The notes beneath the pieces are model-generated. The model did not search any database. It saw only the letters and a list, made by a program, of their open reading frames with translations, and was not told the origin of the DNA. Positions 53,504 to 63,218 of a stretch of DNA of 64,000 bases are shown piece after piece. This stretch comes from an uncultured Scytonema sp. (GTDB taxonomy: Bacteria; Cyanobacteriota; Cyanobacteriia; Cyanobacteriales; Nostocaceae). The number at the start of each line of letters is the position of its first letter. The first letter of the stretch is position 1. The stretch lies in contig CALMVQ010000069.1 of assembly GCA_937873135.1 (NCBI GenBank), forward strand, positions 2,910 to 66,909, written 5' to 3'. The position numbers were made by a program, and so were the translations under genes.

Positions 53504-55669
53504 ATGCCTAAACGCCTTCTCGTCGTGGAATCGCCTGGTAAAGTCCAAAAGCTCAGTCAAATCCTGGGGCCAGAGTGGATTGTTCGTGCGAGCTGCGGTC
53601 ACATTCGGGAACTCAGTAATGAAGGTGAGGATTCTTTGGGCTTTGTGATGGATGGCAATAGCGTGCAGTGTCGCTATGTGCCACGCGACGAGCGAGCAAA
53701 GGATACGATTCAGCAACTCAAGGCGGCAGTCAAGCAAGTTAATGAAGTTGTTTTGGCGACTGATCCAGATCGAGAGGGAGAAACGATCGCTTGGCATCTC
53801 AAGGAAGCTTTGGGACTGAAAGCACCGAAACGAGTCGTGTATACTGAGACTACGAAAGCGGCTGTTCAAAGTGCGATCGCCAATCCCAGAGAGCTTGACT
53901 CCAACTTGGTAGGAGCAGGATTGTGCCGAGATTGTCTGGACAAGCTCGTAGGTTACAAAGGCAGTCCGTTGGTATGGGCACTCAACAATGGGGCGAAGAG
54001 TGTTGGACGAGTTCAAAGTGCTACTCTACACCTGATTTGTCAGAGGGAAAGGGAAATACAGTCTTTTGTCCCCCAAGATTACTGGAGTGTCTGGGTAGAT
54101 TACGTTGAGGGATTTCGTGCTTTCTACAAAGGCAAGGTGAATGCTCCAGTGGAAGATTCACAGGAAGCAGAAATCAATGATGACGCAGCAGGTACTAACA
54201 CCGAAGCGCCCGAGTCTACTCGCGTGCTTTCTCAAGCAGAAGCAACACACCTGGTTGAGGAGGCACGTCGCCACCCCCATCAAATTGTCCAGCTAGAAGG
54301 AAAGGTCGTCAACCGTCAACCACCCGCAGCCTTCACAACTTCTACCCTTCAGCAAGCTGCTGGTTCCAGGCTGCGATTTGCTCCTGAGAAGACGATGCTC
54401 TTAGCTCAAAAGCTGTATGAGGCGGGGTTGATTACTTACATGCGAACAGACTCAGTGATGCTGAGTCCAGAGTTCTGTGCCAGTGCCCGTAAGTGGTTGG
54501 AACAGAACGATCCGGAAAATGTGCCTTCTCAGGTTGCTAAACATCGCAGTAGTAAAACGGCTCAAGAAGCTCACGAAGCAATCCGTCCGACAGATGTGTT
54601 TCGCCCTTCTCTTCAACTGCGAGTGGAACTTGACGCAATGGAGTTCAACTTATATGTCCTGATTTGGAAACGAGCGATCGCATCTCAATGTCGTTCTGCC
54701 CGACTCCGAAAAACTCGGATTGTCACGCAGTCAGGGCCGATATTGTGGCAGGCAAGAGGACAAGTCGTTGAGTTCCTCGGTTACGCCCGGTATTGGTCTA
54801 ATCTAAGTAAAGACAGTGTTTTGCCGAACGTGCAACAAGGGCAAACGCTGACTTTGGAGAATGCAGGTGATGATCAGAAACAGACGCAGCCACCTCCCCG
54901 CTACAGTGAACCAAAACTTGTACAACTGATGGAACGCAAGGGAATCGGTCGTCCAAGTACCTATTCTCCTACTATTTCCACCTTAAAGAAACGAGGTTAT
55001 GTCCAGTTGACAAAAGAAAACCTACAGCCGTCAGCCTTGGGGTTGGAAGTGGATGCTTTTTTGCTCAAGGCTTTACCCGATCTGCTAGCAACAGAATTTA
55101 CTGCTAAGATGGAGGATGCGCTGGACGCAATTGCCGACGGAAAACAGCCTTGGCAGCACTACCTAACCGCTTGGAACCAGAATTACTTCGCGCCTGCGTT
55201 GGCGAAAGCAAAAACTGTCGCTTTCACATCCAATACACAATCCTCTTCTGGTGTGGTTGAGCGCAAATTTGAGACTTCTAGAACTCGTTGTCCTCAGTGC
55301 AAAAACCCTCTTGCCAAAATTAAGAGCAGTAAACTTAAAAAGAAATTCTTTCTCAAATGTGTTACTGGATGTGTTGATGTGGTCCTCTTTTGGAGCGATC
55401 GCAACAAAACTTGGGAGCAACCTCGAGCTCAAGCAGCCAACGTCGTAGGTGCAAATCCCCAAAAACAAGCTTTGCTGACGACACATCCCTGTCCGGTGTG
55501 TAAGAAGCCTCTGGAAGAGTACAGTTATATAAAAGACGGACAGAGTAAGATCTTGCTCCGGTGTTCCAATCCTCAGTCCCGGAATGACCAGAAGCATAAA
55601 GAAGTTGCCTATTTTAACACGCAGAAAGGATGGTGGAGTCCTAAGTTTGGGGAGTTAAGACCTACGTAA
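53504..55669 (+). CDS. topA: Type IA DNA topoisomerase (topoisomerase I)
   Basis: A 721-residue enzyme that relaxes negative supercoils by cutting one strand through a tyrosine. The Toprim domain comes first (LVVESPGKVQKLSQILG, ATDPDREGETIAWHLKEAL). The 5Y-CAP region with the nucleophile Tyr in LITYMRTDSV is at about residues 305-315, and RKGIGRPSTYSPTISTLKKR follows near 485. The C-terminus has zinc-ribbon-like Cys pairs (CPQCKNP, HPCPVCKKPLEEY). It is shorter than the about 870 residues of many bacterial TopA proteins, in line with a second, shorter topA type seen in cyanobacteria. Its first 538 bases are duplicated at 39600 and it borders the defence island. There is no obvious promoter partner gene. 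Confidence 0.95.
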   Translation: MPKRLLVVESPGKVQKLSQILGPEWIVRASCGHIRELSNEGEDSLGFVMDGNSVQCRYVPRDERAKDTIQQLKAAVKQVNEVVLATDPDREGETIAWHLKEALGLKAPKRVVYTETTKAAVQSAIANPRELDSNLVGAGLCRDCLDKLVGYKGSPLVWALNNGAKSVGRVQSATLHLICQREREIQSFVPQDYWSVWVDYVEGFRAFYKGKVNAPVEDSQEAEINDDAAGTNTEAPESTRVLSQAEATHLVEEARRHPHQIVQLEGKVVNRQPPAAFTTSTLQQAAGSRLRFAPEKTMLLAQKLYEAGLITYMRTDSVMLSPEFCASARKWLEQNDPENVPSQVAKHRSSKTAQEAHEAIRPTDVFRPSLQLRVELDAMEFNLYVLIWKRAIASQCRSARLRKTRIVTQSGPILWQARGQVVEFLGYARYWSNLSKDSVLPNVQQGQTLTLENAGDDQKQTQPPPRYSEPKLVQLMERKGIGRPSTYSPTISTLKKRGYVQLTKENLQPSALGLEVDAFLLKALPDLLATEFTAKMEDALDAIADGKQPWQHYLTAWNQNYFAPALAKAKTVAFTSNTQSSSGVVERKFETSRTRCPQCKNPLAKIKSSKLKKKFFLKCVTGCVDVVLFWSDRNKTWEQPRAQAANVVGANPQKQALLTTHPCPVCKKPLEEYSYIKDGQSKILLRCSNPQSRNDQKHKEVAYFNTQKGWWSPKFGELRPT

Positions 55670-56330
55670 TATGTAGTAACATTAATTACATAAATAATCT
55701 CAATACGGATGCCTTTGCTTGTAATAACTTTTGACTCTCTACGTTTTGGCTAAGCTTAGGATTGTGATACTATTGATAAAAGTAGGCATTAAATAGGATG
55801 CCCTGTAAGAGTAGCGGGACTTTTGTGCAACGCTCTTAGTCGATCTCTCCGAAAATTAATTATGCGTTCGTCTAAAACCTTGGTATGGACAAACGGTGAG
55901 ACAGCCCTGTTGGAGGGTTTCCCCGCTCTCACGGGGACTGCGATCTTCTCCCAAAGGGTGACGCTACGAACGTAGCGATCTTCGACGTTCGTAGCGTCAC
56001 CCGAAGGGCTGCATCCTACACAGAACGCCCATAGATGATTTCAGGAGATGTCTAGTTAGTCAAGAAAAATCAAATATTTAGAAAAATTTAAGTGTAGGTG
56101 GTTATTTGATGTGTGGTGCACTACCCTAAAATAAGGGTAGCTGGTGGATTCGGTGAATTGTTCAATGAACAACATTGTTTTGCCCCGGAATGAGGTCAAA
56201 ATATTACTGGGGAAAAGAAAGATGTTGATTGCTGAAAATTTAAGGAGGATAGCCAGCCTTAGGGGCATTCATTCAGGGAAAGTGTTATTAATCAAATGTC
56301 AACGAACTCGCTCAAGTTATAAGATCGCTT
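55670..56330. other. Intergenic region with a long MITE-like element
   Basis: 661 bases with no supported gene. It holds the 212-bp inverted-repeat element at 55842-56053, which itself contains a 17-bp hairpin. Small open frames on both strands near 56056-56341 lack starts and look non-coding. Confidence 0.4.
55842..56053. mobile_element. MITE-like element, long copy, with internal GTAGCGTCACCC hairpin
   Basis: The left end GATCTCTCCGAAAA and right end TTTCAGGAGATGTCT are inverted copies of each other and match the ends of the 65-bp element at 19999. Inside, GGGTGACGCTACGAACG (55956-55972) and CGTTCGTAGCGTCACCC (55986-56002) form a perfect 17-bp stem. CTACACAGAACGCCC near the right end also occurs at about 10270, pointing to a third, degenerate copy. 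Confidence 0.6.
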
Positions 56331-56735
56331 GTGCAACCTAAAAAACTCGAAAAAATAGATTTCAATCAGGAATATCCGTGTCCTTGTCGTCGGCGAGGAC
56401 AGCTAATTCCGATTGTACTGACAGAAGCATTTGGTTGCGATCGCTGTCAGCAAATATTTGTCGTTGAAGATAACGGACATGTTCTAGAGCAGCTTTCAAC
56501 CACATATCCCTACAAGCGAGCTTGGCGATGGATGGGAAATACTTGGCAAGTTGTCCGTCCTCGGTTGGGAGAAAGTTATTTACCAGTAGCGCTGGGCGTT
56601 CTTTTCGTGCTAGTGATTATATGGTTACCATTAGCGCTGAAAGCAAGTAGCTCCAATACAATCGTTTGGGCAATATTAGCAGTAATGTTGGCTATCCTGC
56701 CAGCACTAATGGTCTGGCTTACCTACAGACGTTGA
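56331..56735 (+). CDS. Small membrane protein with N-terminal zinc ribbon
   Basis: 134 residues from GTG 56331 (MQPKKLEKIDFNQEYPCPCR). Two Cys pairs, C-x-C (YPCPCRRRG) and C-x2-C (GCDRCQQIF), form a probable zinc ribbon in the first 45 residues. Two transmembrane helices follow (about 83-105 and 110-130). I recognise it as a conserved cyanobacterial protein type of unknown function. Its TGA overlaps the ATG of the ProA-like gene by one base (TGATG), so the two are translationally coupled. Confidence 0.75.
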   Translation: MQPKKLEKIDFNQEYPCPCRRRGQLIPIVLTEAFGCDRCQQIFVVEDNGHVLEQLSTTYPYKRAWRWMGNTWQVVRPRLGESYLPVALGVLFVLVIIWLPLALKASSSNTIVWAILAVMLAILPALMVWLTYRR

Positions 56736-58006
56736 TGAGGCAAATAGTGGATGTTTTTGATGATTGCCCCCAACCAATTGCCAGCGCCAAACGCGCTTAT
56801 CAGGCTTCCCTGAAGTTGGGGAATACAAAGGGTGTAGAGCGCAGTCGTGCTGTGTTGGCAATGGCACAAGCACTTCAAGATTCCTTTGATGATATTCTGG
56901 AAGCTAATACCCTGGATTTAGAAGCCAGTCGGGAAATGGCAGTTCCAGAATTAGTTTTGGATTGGTTAAAACTGACTCCACAACGCTTAGGAGCAACAGT
57001 AGATATTCTCCAAAAGTTGGCAGAATTATCAGATCCTCTACGAAGAGTTAGAAACGCTGACTATCAACTCGAAGACTCTCAAACTTACTCGCAGTTGACA
57101 CCTTTAGGAGTCATTGCATTTATTTATGAGGCGTTTCCAGATTTGGCGGCTCTGGCAGCAGGTTTATGTATTAAAACTGGCAACAGTATAATTCTGAAAG
57201 GCAGTACAGAAGCGAGCCATTCTAATGTGGCGATCGGCACCGCACTTCAAGCAGCTGTTGATCATGTGGGCTTACCGAATGGTAGTTTAGAATTGTTAAC
57301 AGCAGAACATGGAACTTCAATTCGAGATTTAGTCACGCAAGATGAGTACCTAAATTTAGTCATACCCTACGGACGTTCCAGCTTGATACAACAAGTTGTG
57401 CGTCAGGCAACTGCTCCTGTTCTGAAATCGAGTATTGGCAACTGTTACCTTTACTGGTCGCCCAATGCTAGCTTAGAGATGGTGCGCTGGATGATTATGG
57501 ATAGTCATCAGAGTGAACCAGATGCGGTGAATGCTATTGAGAAAGTACTGATTCACAGGCAGGCATTACCATCGTCTCTGTCTGTTCTATGGAATACTTT
57601 AAAGGAAAAAGGCTTTGAAATTAGAGGAGATGAAGAACTTGTCGAAGCATTTCCTCAGTTAAAACTCGTTCAGTCTAGAGAATGGGGAAGCGCCTACCTT
57701 ACCCGTACAGTCGCTTTTAAGCTGGTGGATAGTTTAGAGGCAGCGATCGCCTGGGTTAACCAACATAGTAGTGGTCATGCCGACTGCATTGTCACGGAAT
57801 CTTACCAAGAAAGTCGGCAGTTTGCCTTGGGAGTAAACAGCGCCTCAAGCTACATCAACGCTTCTCCGCGTTTTTCTCGCAATCCATCACGAGGCGACTC
57901 TGTATTTTTAGGCATGTCCAACCAAAAAGGTCTTCGACGCGGTTTGATTAGTTTAGAAAGCCTCACTACCGTTAAGCATATTGTTCAGGGAAATGGGCGA
58001 TTTTAG
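56735..58006 (+). CDS. proA: Gamma-glutamyl phosphate reductase-like protein (ProA family)
   Basis: 423 residues from ATG 56735, a start supported by stop-start overlap with the preceding gene. ProA reduces gamma-glutamyl phosphate to glutamate semialdehyde in proline synthesis. The aldehyde-dehydrogenase-type NADP fold is visible (LTPLGVIAFIYEAFPDLAAL; KTGNSIILKGSTEASHSN), as are the candidate catalytic Cys in SSIGNCYLYW, where classic ProA has DGICH, and the C-terminal HSSGHADCIVTES and RGDSVFLGMSNQKGLRRG blocks. The active-site region is divergent from E. coli ProA, so it may be the second cyanobacterial ProA-like paralogue and its activity is not certain. Cytoplasmic. Confidence 0.85.
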   Translation: MRQIVDVFDDCPQPIASAKRAYQASLKLGNTKGVERSRAVLAMAQALQDSFDDILEANTLDLEASREMAVPELVLDWLKLTPQRLGATVDILQKLAELSDPLRRVRNADYQLEDSQTYSQLTPLGVIAFIYEAFPDLAALAAGLCIKTGNSIILKGSTEASHSNVAIGTALQAAVDHVGLPNGSLELLTAEHGTSIRDLVTQDEYLNLVIPYGRSSLIQQVVRQATAPVLKSSIGNCYLYWSPNASLEMVRWMIMDSHQSEPDAVNAIEKVLIHRQALPSSLSVLWNTLKEKGFEIRGDEELVEAFPQLKLVQSREWGSAYLTRTVAFKLVDSLEAAIAWVNQHSSGHADCIVTESYQESRQFALGVNSASSYINASPRFSRNPSRGDSVFLGMSNQKGLRRGLISLESLTTVKHIVQGNGRF

Positions 58007-58244
58007 GAATAGGAAATGTTAAAAAGTATACTCTAAATCTCCATATTTGTCTAGTAAAACCACGCAAGTAGTATTTTACCTGTATGTGTATACAAGCATA
58101 CTTATTTTTCTATTGTTGATGTGGCGGATATCACCCTCATTCTTCTGTTAAAAATAGATCGAGCAATCAAGTAGAATAAGGTTTGCGTTGATAGGCTGGG
58201 ACTTGCCCAAATCAACTCATATCCTATTTGAACAAGCAGTTTTC

Positions 58245-59342
58245 ATGACACAGACACTCACAAGAGTCACTTTTGCCAAAACAGTCGGTTTTAGAAAAGA
58301 ACTGAATAAACGAGTTGACGCTTATTTTCAATCTGAGAAAATTTCTCCCCGAGATAATCTTGCAATGTATCTTAAAACTGCAACAATCTTAGGATGGGTG
58401 ATTACCGCTTGGACATTTACAATCTTTGGTCCACCGATAATATGGATGAAAGTACTTGGCTGCTTCCTTCTAGGATTAGGTCTTGCTGGCGTAGGCTTTA
58501 GTGTAGGACATGATGCGAATCATGGCGGTTACTCTAGTAAAAAATGGGTGAATTACATCCTTGGTTTGACGTATGATGTAATTGGCGTATCAAGTTATCT
58601 GTGGAGGTTCCGCCATAATTTCCTACATCATACTTACACCAATATATTAGAGCATGATGTCGAAATACATGGAGATGGATTGGTACGGATGTCTCCCTTC
58701 ATGAAACACGAATGGTATCATAAATTTCAACACATTTTCATTTGGTTTATTTATACCGTCATTCCGTTTTACTGGTCTGTTTCTGATGTCTCTCTCATAT
58801 TATTTAAGCGCAAATACCACGAGCATGTCGTTCCTGTATCCAAACAGGAAACTTTCACACTGTTAGCTGGTAAAGTAGTTTGGTTCGGACTGTTTGTCGG
58901 AGTTCCCATTGCCGCAGGATATAGTCCCTTACAATTAATTGCCGGACTTTGCATTACTTACATGACCTACGGATTTTTGATTTGTAATGTGTTCATGCTT
59001 GCCCACGTTATGGATACAGCAGAATTCATTCAACCAAATCCGGAATCAAACCAGATAGAAGATGATTGGGCAATTGTGCAAGTGAAGACAACAGTTGATT
59101 TCGCTCCAAAGAACGTCTTTTTAAACTGGTATGTTGGTGGTCTTAACTATCAAGTTGTGCATCATTTATTCCCTCATGTTTGTCATATCCACTATCCAAA
59201 AATAGCTCCTATATTGGCAGAAGTTTGTCAGGAATATGGTGTCAAGTACAATGTGTACCAAACTTTGGGAGCAGCATTAGCTTCTAATTACCGTTGGTTG
59301 AAACTCATGGGTACAGAGCCTCAGGAAAGCGCAGCACTGTAG
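58245..59342 (+). CDS. desD: Acyl-lipid front-end fatty acid desaturase, delta-6 (DesD) type
   Basis: 365 residues from ATG 58245 (MTQTLTRVTFAKTVGF); the upstream extension to 58188 is unsupported. The membrane di-iron enzyme has three histidine boxes: HDANH (HxxxH), HNFLHH (HxxxHH) and QVVHH (QxxHH). The Gln in box 3 (GLNYQVVHHLFPHVCHIHYP) marks front-end desaturases such as cyanobacterial DesD, which put a delta-6 double bond in glycerolipid-bound C18 acids to make gamma-linolenic or stearidonic acid. No cytochrome b5 domain is present, as usual in cyanobacteria, where ferredoxin is the donor. The end YNVYQTLGAALASNYRWLKL matches DesD. It is convergent with desA. Confidence 0.9.
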   Translation: MTQTLTRVTFAKTVGFRKELNKRVDAYFQSEKISPRDNLAMYLKTATILGWVITAWTFTIFGPPIIWMKVLGCFLLGLGLAGVGFSVGHDANHGGYSSKKWVNYILGLTYDVIGVSSYLWRFRHNFLHHTYTNILEHDVEIHGDGLVRMSPFMKHEWYHKFQHIFIWFIYTVIPFYWSVSDVSLILFKRKYHEHVVPVSKQETFTLLAGKVVWFGLFVGVPIAAGYSPLQLIAGLCITYMTYGFLICNVFMLAHVMDTAEFIQPNPESNQIEDDWAIVQVKTTVDFAPKNVFLNWYVGGLNYQVVHHLFPHVCHIHYPKIAPILAEVCQEYGVKYNVYQTLGAALASNYRWLKLMGTEPQESAAL

Positions 59343-59417
59343 AGGATTGGAAATAGAAAATGGGTAATAGGCAATTGGAATGGAAGAATTTCTTCCTCAT
59401 TACCTATTACCTATTAC

Positions 59418-60470
59418 CTACCGTTCAAGGTAATAATCATTAAACGACTTATAGCCACTATCTGTAACGTACAATTGACACTGATCTGTAATTCGCTTCA
59501 TTAAAGACCAAGAAAACCGACACTCGTCATGTAAATAAGTCCCCCAATTTTCTTGCAAGCTGCGATAAGCCAACCGCAAGTTGTAAGAAGGAATGGCAGT
59601 GGAAATGTGATGGGGAACGTGAACACTAATATCGTGGCAAAGGAATTCTACCCAGCGTGGGTAATCACAATGAACGGTGCCAGAAAGTTGTGCGATCGCC
59701 GCATTCCATTTGGATTCGTTTACAAACGGAACGTCTGGAGCAGTATGATGAACTATTGTAAAAGTACTCATCCAAAAATGGTACCCTAGCCAAGGGATTA
59801 GCCAAAATTTCACAAATCCCCAGATACCAGTTGTCGCGATTAAAGTAGGGAAAGCGACGAGAGCAAAAACCACAACGACAGTCACAGAGAGCTTGACGCT
59901 GGATTGATCTTTTTCGCGAAATGTTCTCCAATCAAAGTGCTTAACTGCCCAGTGCAAAATTGAACCTACCCACCACAATCGGTTTCGCATAAAACCTTCA
60001 AAACCCAAACGCTCAACTTTTCCCCAGCTTTCAAACACCTCTGTTCTAATTGGATGCCAAGCGTTGTCTTCTTCCAATTTGTTGGTGTGAGTATGATGAT
60101 AATTGTGTTGAATACGCCAACTGTGGAACGGGTAAATTAAAGGCATCATCATTACATGCCCAACCACATCGTTTACCCAACGACGTTTGGCAAACGAACG
60201 ATGTCCGCAATCATGGCCGATGACAAAAAAACCAGTCAACGCAGTACCAGTAAAAATCCAAGCTGCGGGCAAGAGAAACCAAGGAGCAAATATCAGACTT
60301 AAATAGCCCAAGCCAACCATCAAAATACTGGTTAGCACTTTTCTCCAAGCTTTGTATCGATTCTGCTGAAAACATTCTTTGGGCAGAGTTTTGATAATAT
60401 CTTTTAACTTTAGGTCTGAATGACCAAAGTCATTAACTGGCTTCTGAGTGTTTATAGTTGATGTAGTCAT
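59418..60470 (-). CDS. desA: Acyl-lipid delta-12 fatty acid desaturase
   Basis: 350 residues from ATG 60470 ([20 protein letters not shown]). The TTG seven codons earlier is not supported. The three histidine boxes are HDCGH in [19 protein letters not shown] in [15 protein letters not shown], and HVPHH in [23 protein letters not shown] after box 2 fits DesA (delta-12) better than DesB (omega-3), which has KYTN. The enzyme converts oleoyl to linoleoyl groups in thylakoid and plasma-membrane glycerolipids with ferredoxin as donor. It lies between desD (convergent) and desC (same strand, 367 bases upstream), forming a desaturase cluster. Confidence 0.93.
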   Translation of the reverse strand: MTTSTINTQKPVNDFGHSDLKLKDIIKTLPKECFQQNRYKAWRKVLTSILMVGLGYLSLIFAPWFLLPAAWIFTGTALTGFFVIGHDCGHRSFAKRRWVNDVVGHVMMMPLIYPFHSWRIQHNYHHTHTNKLEEDNAWHPIRTEVFESWGKVERLGFEGFMRNRLWWVGSILHWAVKHFDWRTFREKDQSSVKLSVTVVVVFALVAFPTLIATTGIWGFVKFWLIPWLGYHFWMSTFTIVHHTAPDVPFVNESKWNAAIAQLSGTVHCDYPRWVEFLCHDISVHVPHHISTAIPSYNLRLAYRSLQENWGTYLHDECRFSWSLMKRITDQCQLYVTDSGYKSFNDYYLER

Positions 60471-60837
60471 GAATACTTGAGACAAAACCAATTCTCCTAC
60501 CTAATCACTTTGTTGTGACTTGTCGCGAAGTTCTGAAACGTTAGCGTTTCGGATTATAGCAGCCTATTCCACTTAAGCGCACCTGTAATTGATCCCTACT
60601 TGTCACAGAAGCAGTTTTCTAAGGAGATGCTAAAACTATCAAATGTCGAATTAATCAATTTAGAAGTCAGGAGACAGAATCCAGGAGAATGTTATGGAGC
60701 AAGTACAAATTAATTTTGGTAAGACAGCAGAGCGTTTATAACACAAGTGTAATGTTATAAAATTTTTCCTTTTTGAAACCCCGACTTTAAGCGTGGAGGC
60801 CCAAGCTGACTTCTCACTTCTGAATTCTGACTCCTGA
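60471..60837. other. Intergenic region between desC and desA
   Basis: 367 bases with no gene. It should contain the desA promoter, which in cyanobacteria is often cold-responsive, but no specific cold-box can be claimed by eye. An AT-rich block with ACACAAGTGTAATGTTATAA is near 60741. Confidence 0.35.
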
Positions 60838-61656
60838 TTACTGCTTTTTGTCTGCTAGCTTCACGTTTTTAGCTAGTCCAAGTGTTTGGAGCAATTGAAT
60901 TGTCATCCAAGTTAAGTCTATTTCCCACCATTCCAGTCCGTGACGGGCTGAATATTGATAAGCGTGGTGGTTATTGTGCCAGCCTTCGCCAAATACAAAT
61001 AAAGCAACCCACCAGCAGTTAGTCGAATTATCCCCAGAGTCGTAGCTGCGATAGCCAAATTTATGGGTGGCGCTGTTGACCAACCAAGTACAGTGGTAAA
61101 CAAAGACAATACGAACAAAAATGCCCCAAACGACAAATGGCCAGCCACCCAAGAGCAAAAGTAACAAACCCAATGCCACTTGGACGAAAATCATATTTTT
61201 ATCTAAAAACTGATAGACTGGATCGTCTGCAATGTCTTTAGTGAAGCGAGGAAGGTCTAATCCATTTGGTTTCTGAAAAATCAACCAACCCATGTGGCTC
61301 CACCAGAAGCCTTGATTGGAATCATGTGGATCTTCAGTTTGATCCGAGTGTAAATGATGTATGCGGTGTGTCCCTACCCACTCGATAGGGCCCCCTTGAC
61401 AAGCCAGTGTCCCGCAAAACACCAAGATATACTCCAGCCATTTGGGAGCTTGAAAACTGCGATGGGTAACAAGACGGTGAAATCCTAAAGTAATTCCTAA
61501 GCCGCCACTGATCCAATAAAGTAATAAAGCCACGCCAACTGCCTTCCAGCTAAAGTTGCTTGGAAGTAAGGCAAATAAAGCTCCGATATGCAAAAAGGCG
61601 AAAAATAAAGTATTCACCCAGTTGATTTGATGTTTGGTTGAAGTCGCAATTGTCAT
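60838..61656 (-). CDS. desC: Acyl-lipid delta-9 (stearoyl) fatty acid desaturase
   Basis: 272 residues, ATG at 61656. Histidine boxes are HRLVTH in LGFHRLVTHRSF (HxxxxH), HRIHH in GTHRIHHLHSD (HxxHH type) and HNNHH in GEGWHNNHHAYQYSARHG, the pattern of the delta-9 acyl-lipid/acyl-CoA branch. DesC makes the first double bond in stearoyl groups bound to glycerolipids, the entry step for desA and then desD. Four hydrophobic helices are visible. It is divergent from the PLP enzyme gene at 61741, with 84 bases between. Confidence 0.95.
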   Translation of the reverse strand: MTIATSTKHQINWVNTLFFAFLHIGALFALLPSNFSWKAVGVALLLYWISGGLGITLGFHRLVTHRSFQAPKWLEYILVFCGTLACQGGPIEWVGTHRIHHLHSDQTEDPHDSNQGFWWSHMGWLIFQKPNGLDLPRFTKDIADDPVYQFLDKNMIFVQVALGLLLLLLGGWPFVVWGIFVRIVFVYHCTWLVNSATHKFGYRSYDSGDNSTNCWWVALFVFGEGWHNNHHAYQYSARHGLEWWEIDLTWMTIQLLQTLGLAKNVKLADKKQ

Positions 61657-61740
61657 GCAGTAGTCCGAATAGGAATTGTTAAGCCTAAAACAGCGGGATC
61701 AAAAAATCCGCCGATCTAATTTTCTACGAATGAGGAACCA

Positions 61741-62970
61741 ATGAACAGCTCGGAACAGCTGCGAGAAGCAGAAAAGGCACTGTTACAAATTTTTTCTGGA
61801 ATTGACGCTCAGGTCAAGCAAAATCTTAAAAGAGTGCTAGAAGCCTTTCGCTATCATAAAGTGGGCGCACACCATTTTGCTGGCGTTACAGGATACGGTC
61901 ATGATGATCTAGGACGAGAAACTTTAGATAAAGTTTTCGCTCAGGTTATGGGCGCTGAAGCGGCGGTAGTGAGGGTACAGTTTGTTTCTGGAACCCACGC
62001 GATCGCATGTGCATTATTTGGCGTCCTCCGTCCTGGTGATGAAATGCTAGCAGTGGCAGGTACTCCTTACGATACCCTCGAAGAGGTGATTGGTTTGCGG
62101 GGTCAAGGTCAAGGCTCACTAAGCGAGTTTGGCATCAACTACCGACAATTGGATCTTAACGCAGAAGGCACCCTAGATTGGCAAGCTATAAGCCATGCGG
62201 TTAAGGAAAACACTCGTTTGGTATTGATTCAGCGTTCTTGTGGCTATTCTTGGCGAACTAGTTTATCTATTGCCGAAATTCAAAAAATCGTCCATTTAGT
62301 TAAACAGCAAAACCCCAACACCGTTTGCTTTGTTGATAACTGCTACGGCGAATTTATTGAAACTCAGGAACCTACGCATATTGGAGCCGATCTCATGGCA
62401 GGGTCTTTAATTAAAAACCCTGGTGGGACTGTTGTCAACGCAGGCGGTTATGTTGCCGGTCGTGCTGACTTAGTGGAAGCGGCCGCCTGTCGCCTCACAG
62501 CTCCGGGAATCGGTAGTTATGGAGGTGCGACTTTTGACCAAAATCGCCTGCTCTTCCAAGGACTGTTTCTAGCTCCACAAATGGTAGGGGAGGCGATGAA
62601 AGGCACTCACCTTACTGGTTACGTATTTGACAAGCTCGGTTATCCAGTGAATCCAGAACCATTTGCCCCCCGTCGGGATGTGATTCAGGCAATTAAACTC
62701 GGTTCTGCTGAAAAGCTGATTGCCTTCTGTCGGGCGATTCAACAGTATTCTCCTATTGGTTCCTATCTCGATCCCGAACCTGCCGAAGTGCCAGGGTATG
62801 AGAGCCGTGTAGTTATGGCTGGAGGGACGTTTATTGAGGGTAGTACTTTGGAATTTTCTGCTGATGGTCCGATGCGGGAACCGTATATCGTTTATTGCCA
62901 AGGGGGAACTCATTGGACTCATGTGGCGATCGCCCTCGAAGCCGCAATTAATGCCCTAGGACCAGCGTAA
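61741..62970 (+). CDS. PLP-dependent methionine gamma-lyase family protein (aluminium-resistance-like)
   Basis: 409 residues, ATG at 61741 (MNSSEQLREAEKALLQIFSG). It resembles the family annotated as aluminium resistance protein or YnbB-like cystathionine beta-lyase relatives. The motifs are HHFAGVTGYGHDDLGRETLD, VSGTHAIACALFGVLRPGDE, CFVDNCYGEFIETQEP (with the Asp that holds the PLP ring nitrogen), and LIKNPGGTVVNAGGYVAGRA, containing the lysine expected to form the Schiff base. It probably performs a C-S lyase or racemase-like reaction in the cytoplasm. The exact substrate is not known for most members. It is divergent from desC and shares its short promoter region. Confidence 0.88.
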   Translation: MNSSEQLREAEKALLQIFSGIDAQVKQNLKRVLEAFRYHKVGAHHFAGVTGYGHDDLGRETLDKVFAQVMGAEAAVVRVQFVSGTHAIACALFGVLRPGDEMLAVAGTPYDTLEEVIGLRGQGQGSLSEFGINYRQLDLNAEGTLDWQAISHAVKENTRLVLIQRSCGYSWRTSLSIAEIQKIVHLVKQQNPNTVCFVDNCYGEFIETQEPTHIGADLMAGSLIKNPGGTVVNAGGYVAGRADLVEAAACRLTAPGIGSYGGATFDQNRLLFQGLFLAPQMVGEAMKGTHLTGYVFDKLGYPVNPEPFAPRRDVIQAIKLGSAEKLIAFCRAIQQYSPIGSYLDPEPAEVPGYESRVVMAGGTFIEGSTLEFSADGPMREPYIVYCQGGTHWTHVAIALEAAINALGPA

Positions 62971-63218
62971 ATACACGTAGAATCAGAGTTGATGATAGCT
63001 ACTCCTTTCGGTGCCGTTTAGGGAGAGTTCGAGAAGAAATTGCATTACTTATCTTACACGAGCGCTGCGGGGAGTAATCGCTAAATGATATCCTAATGGT
63101 CGGTACATGCCAGCGTGTACTTTTTGACTCATAAGGAGTATGGAAACTCTATGTAGTAGAAAGAACAAGTCATGCTGGGAGTGAGTTAAGTTAATCGGAA
63201 AAGGAAGACTGTTGGCAA
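62971..63218. other. Intergenic region upstream of the KaiC-like gene
   Basis: 248 bases without a gene. AAAGGAAG (about 63200-63207) is a plausible ribosome-binding site for ATG 63219. Confidence 0.35.

Noticed and set aside
53468-54016. Long minus-strand frame opposite the topA 5' end, present in both copies
   Set aside because: It is antisense to the conserved Toprim coding region; its duplication just follows that of topA.
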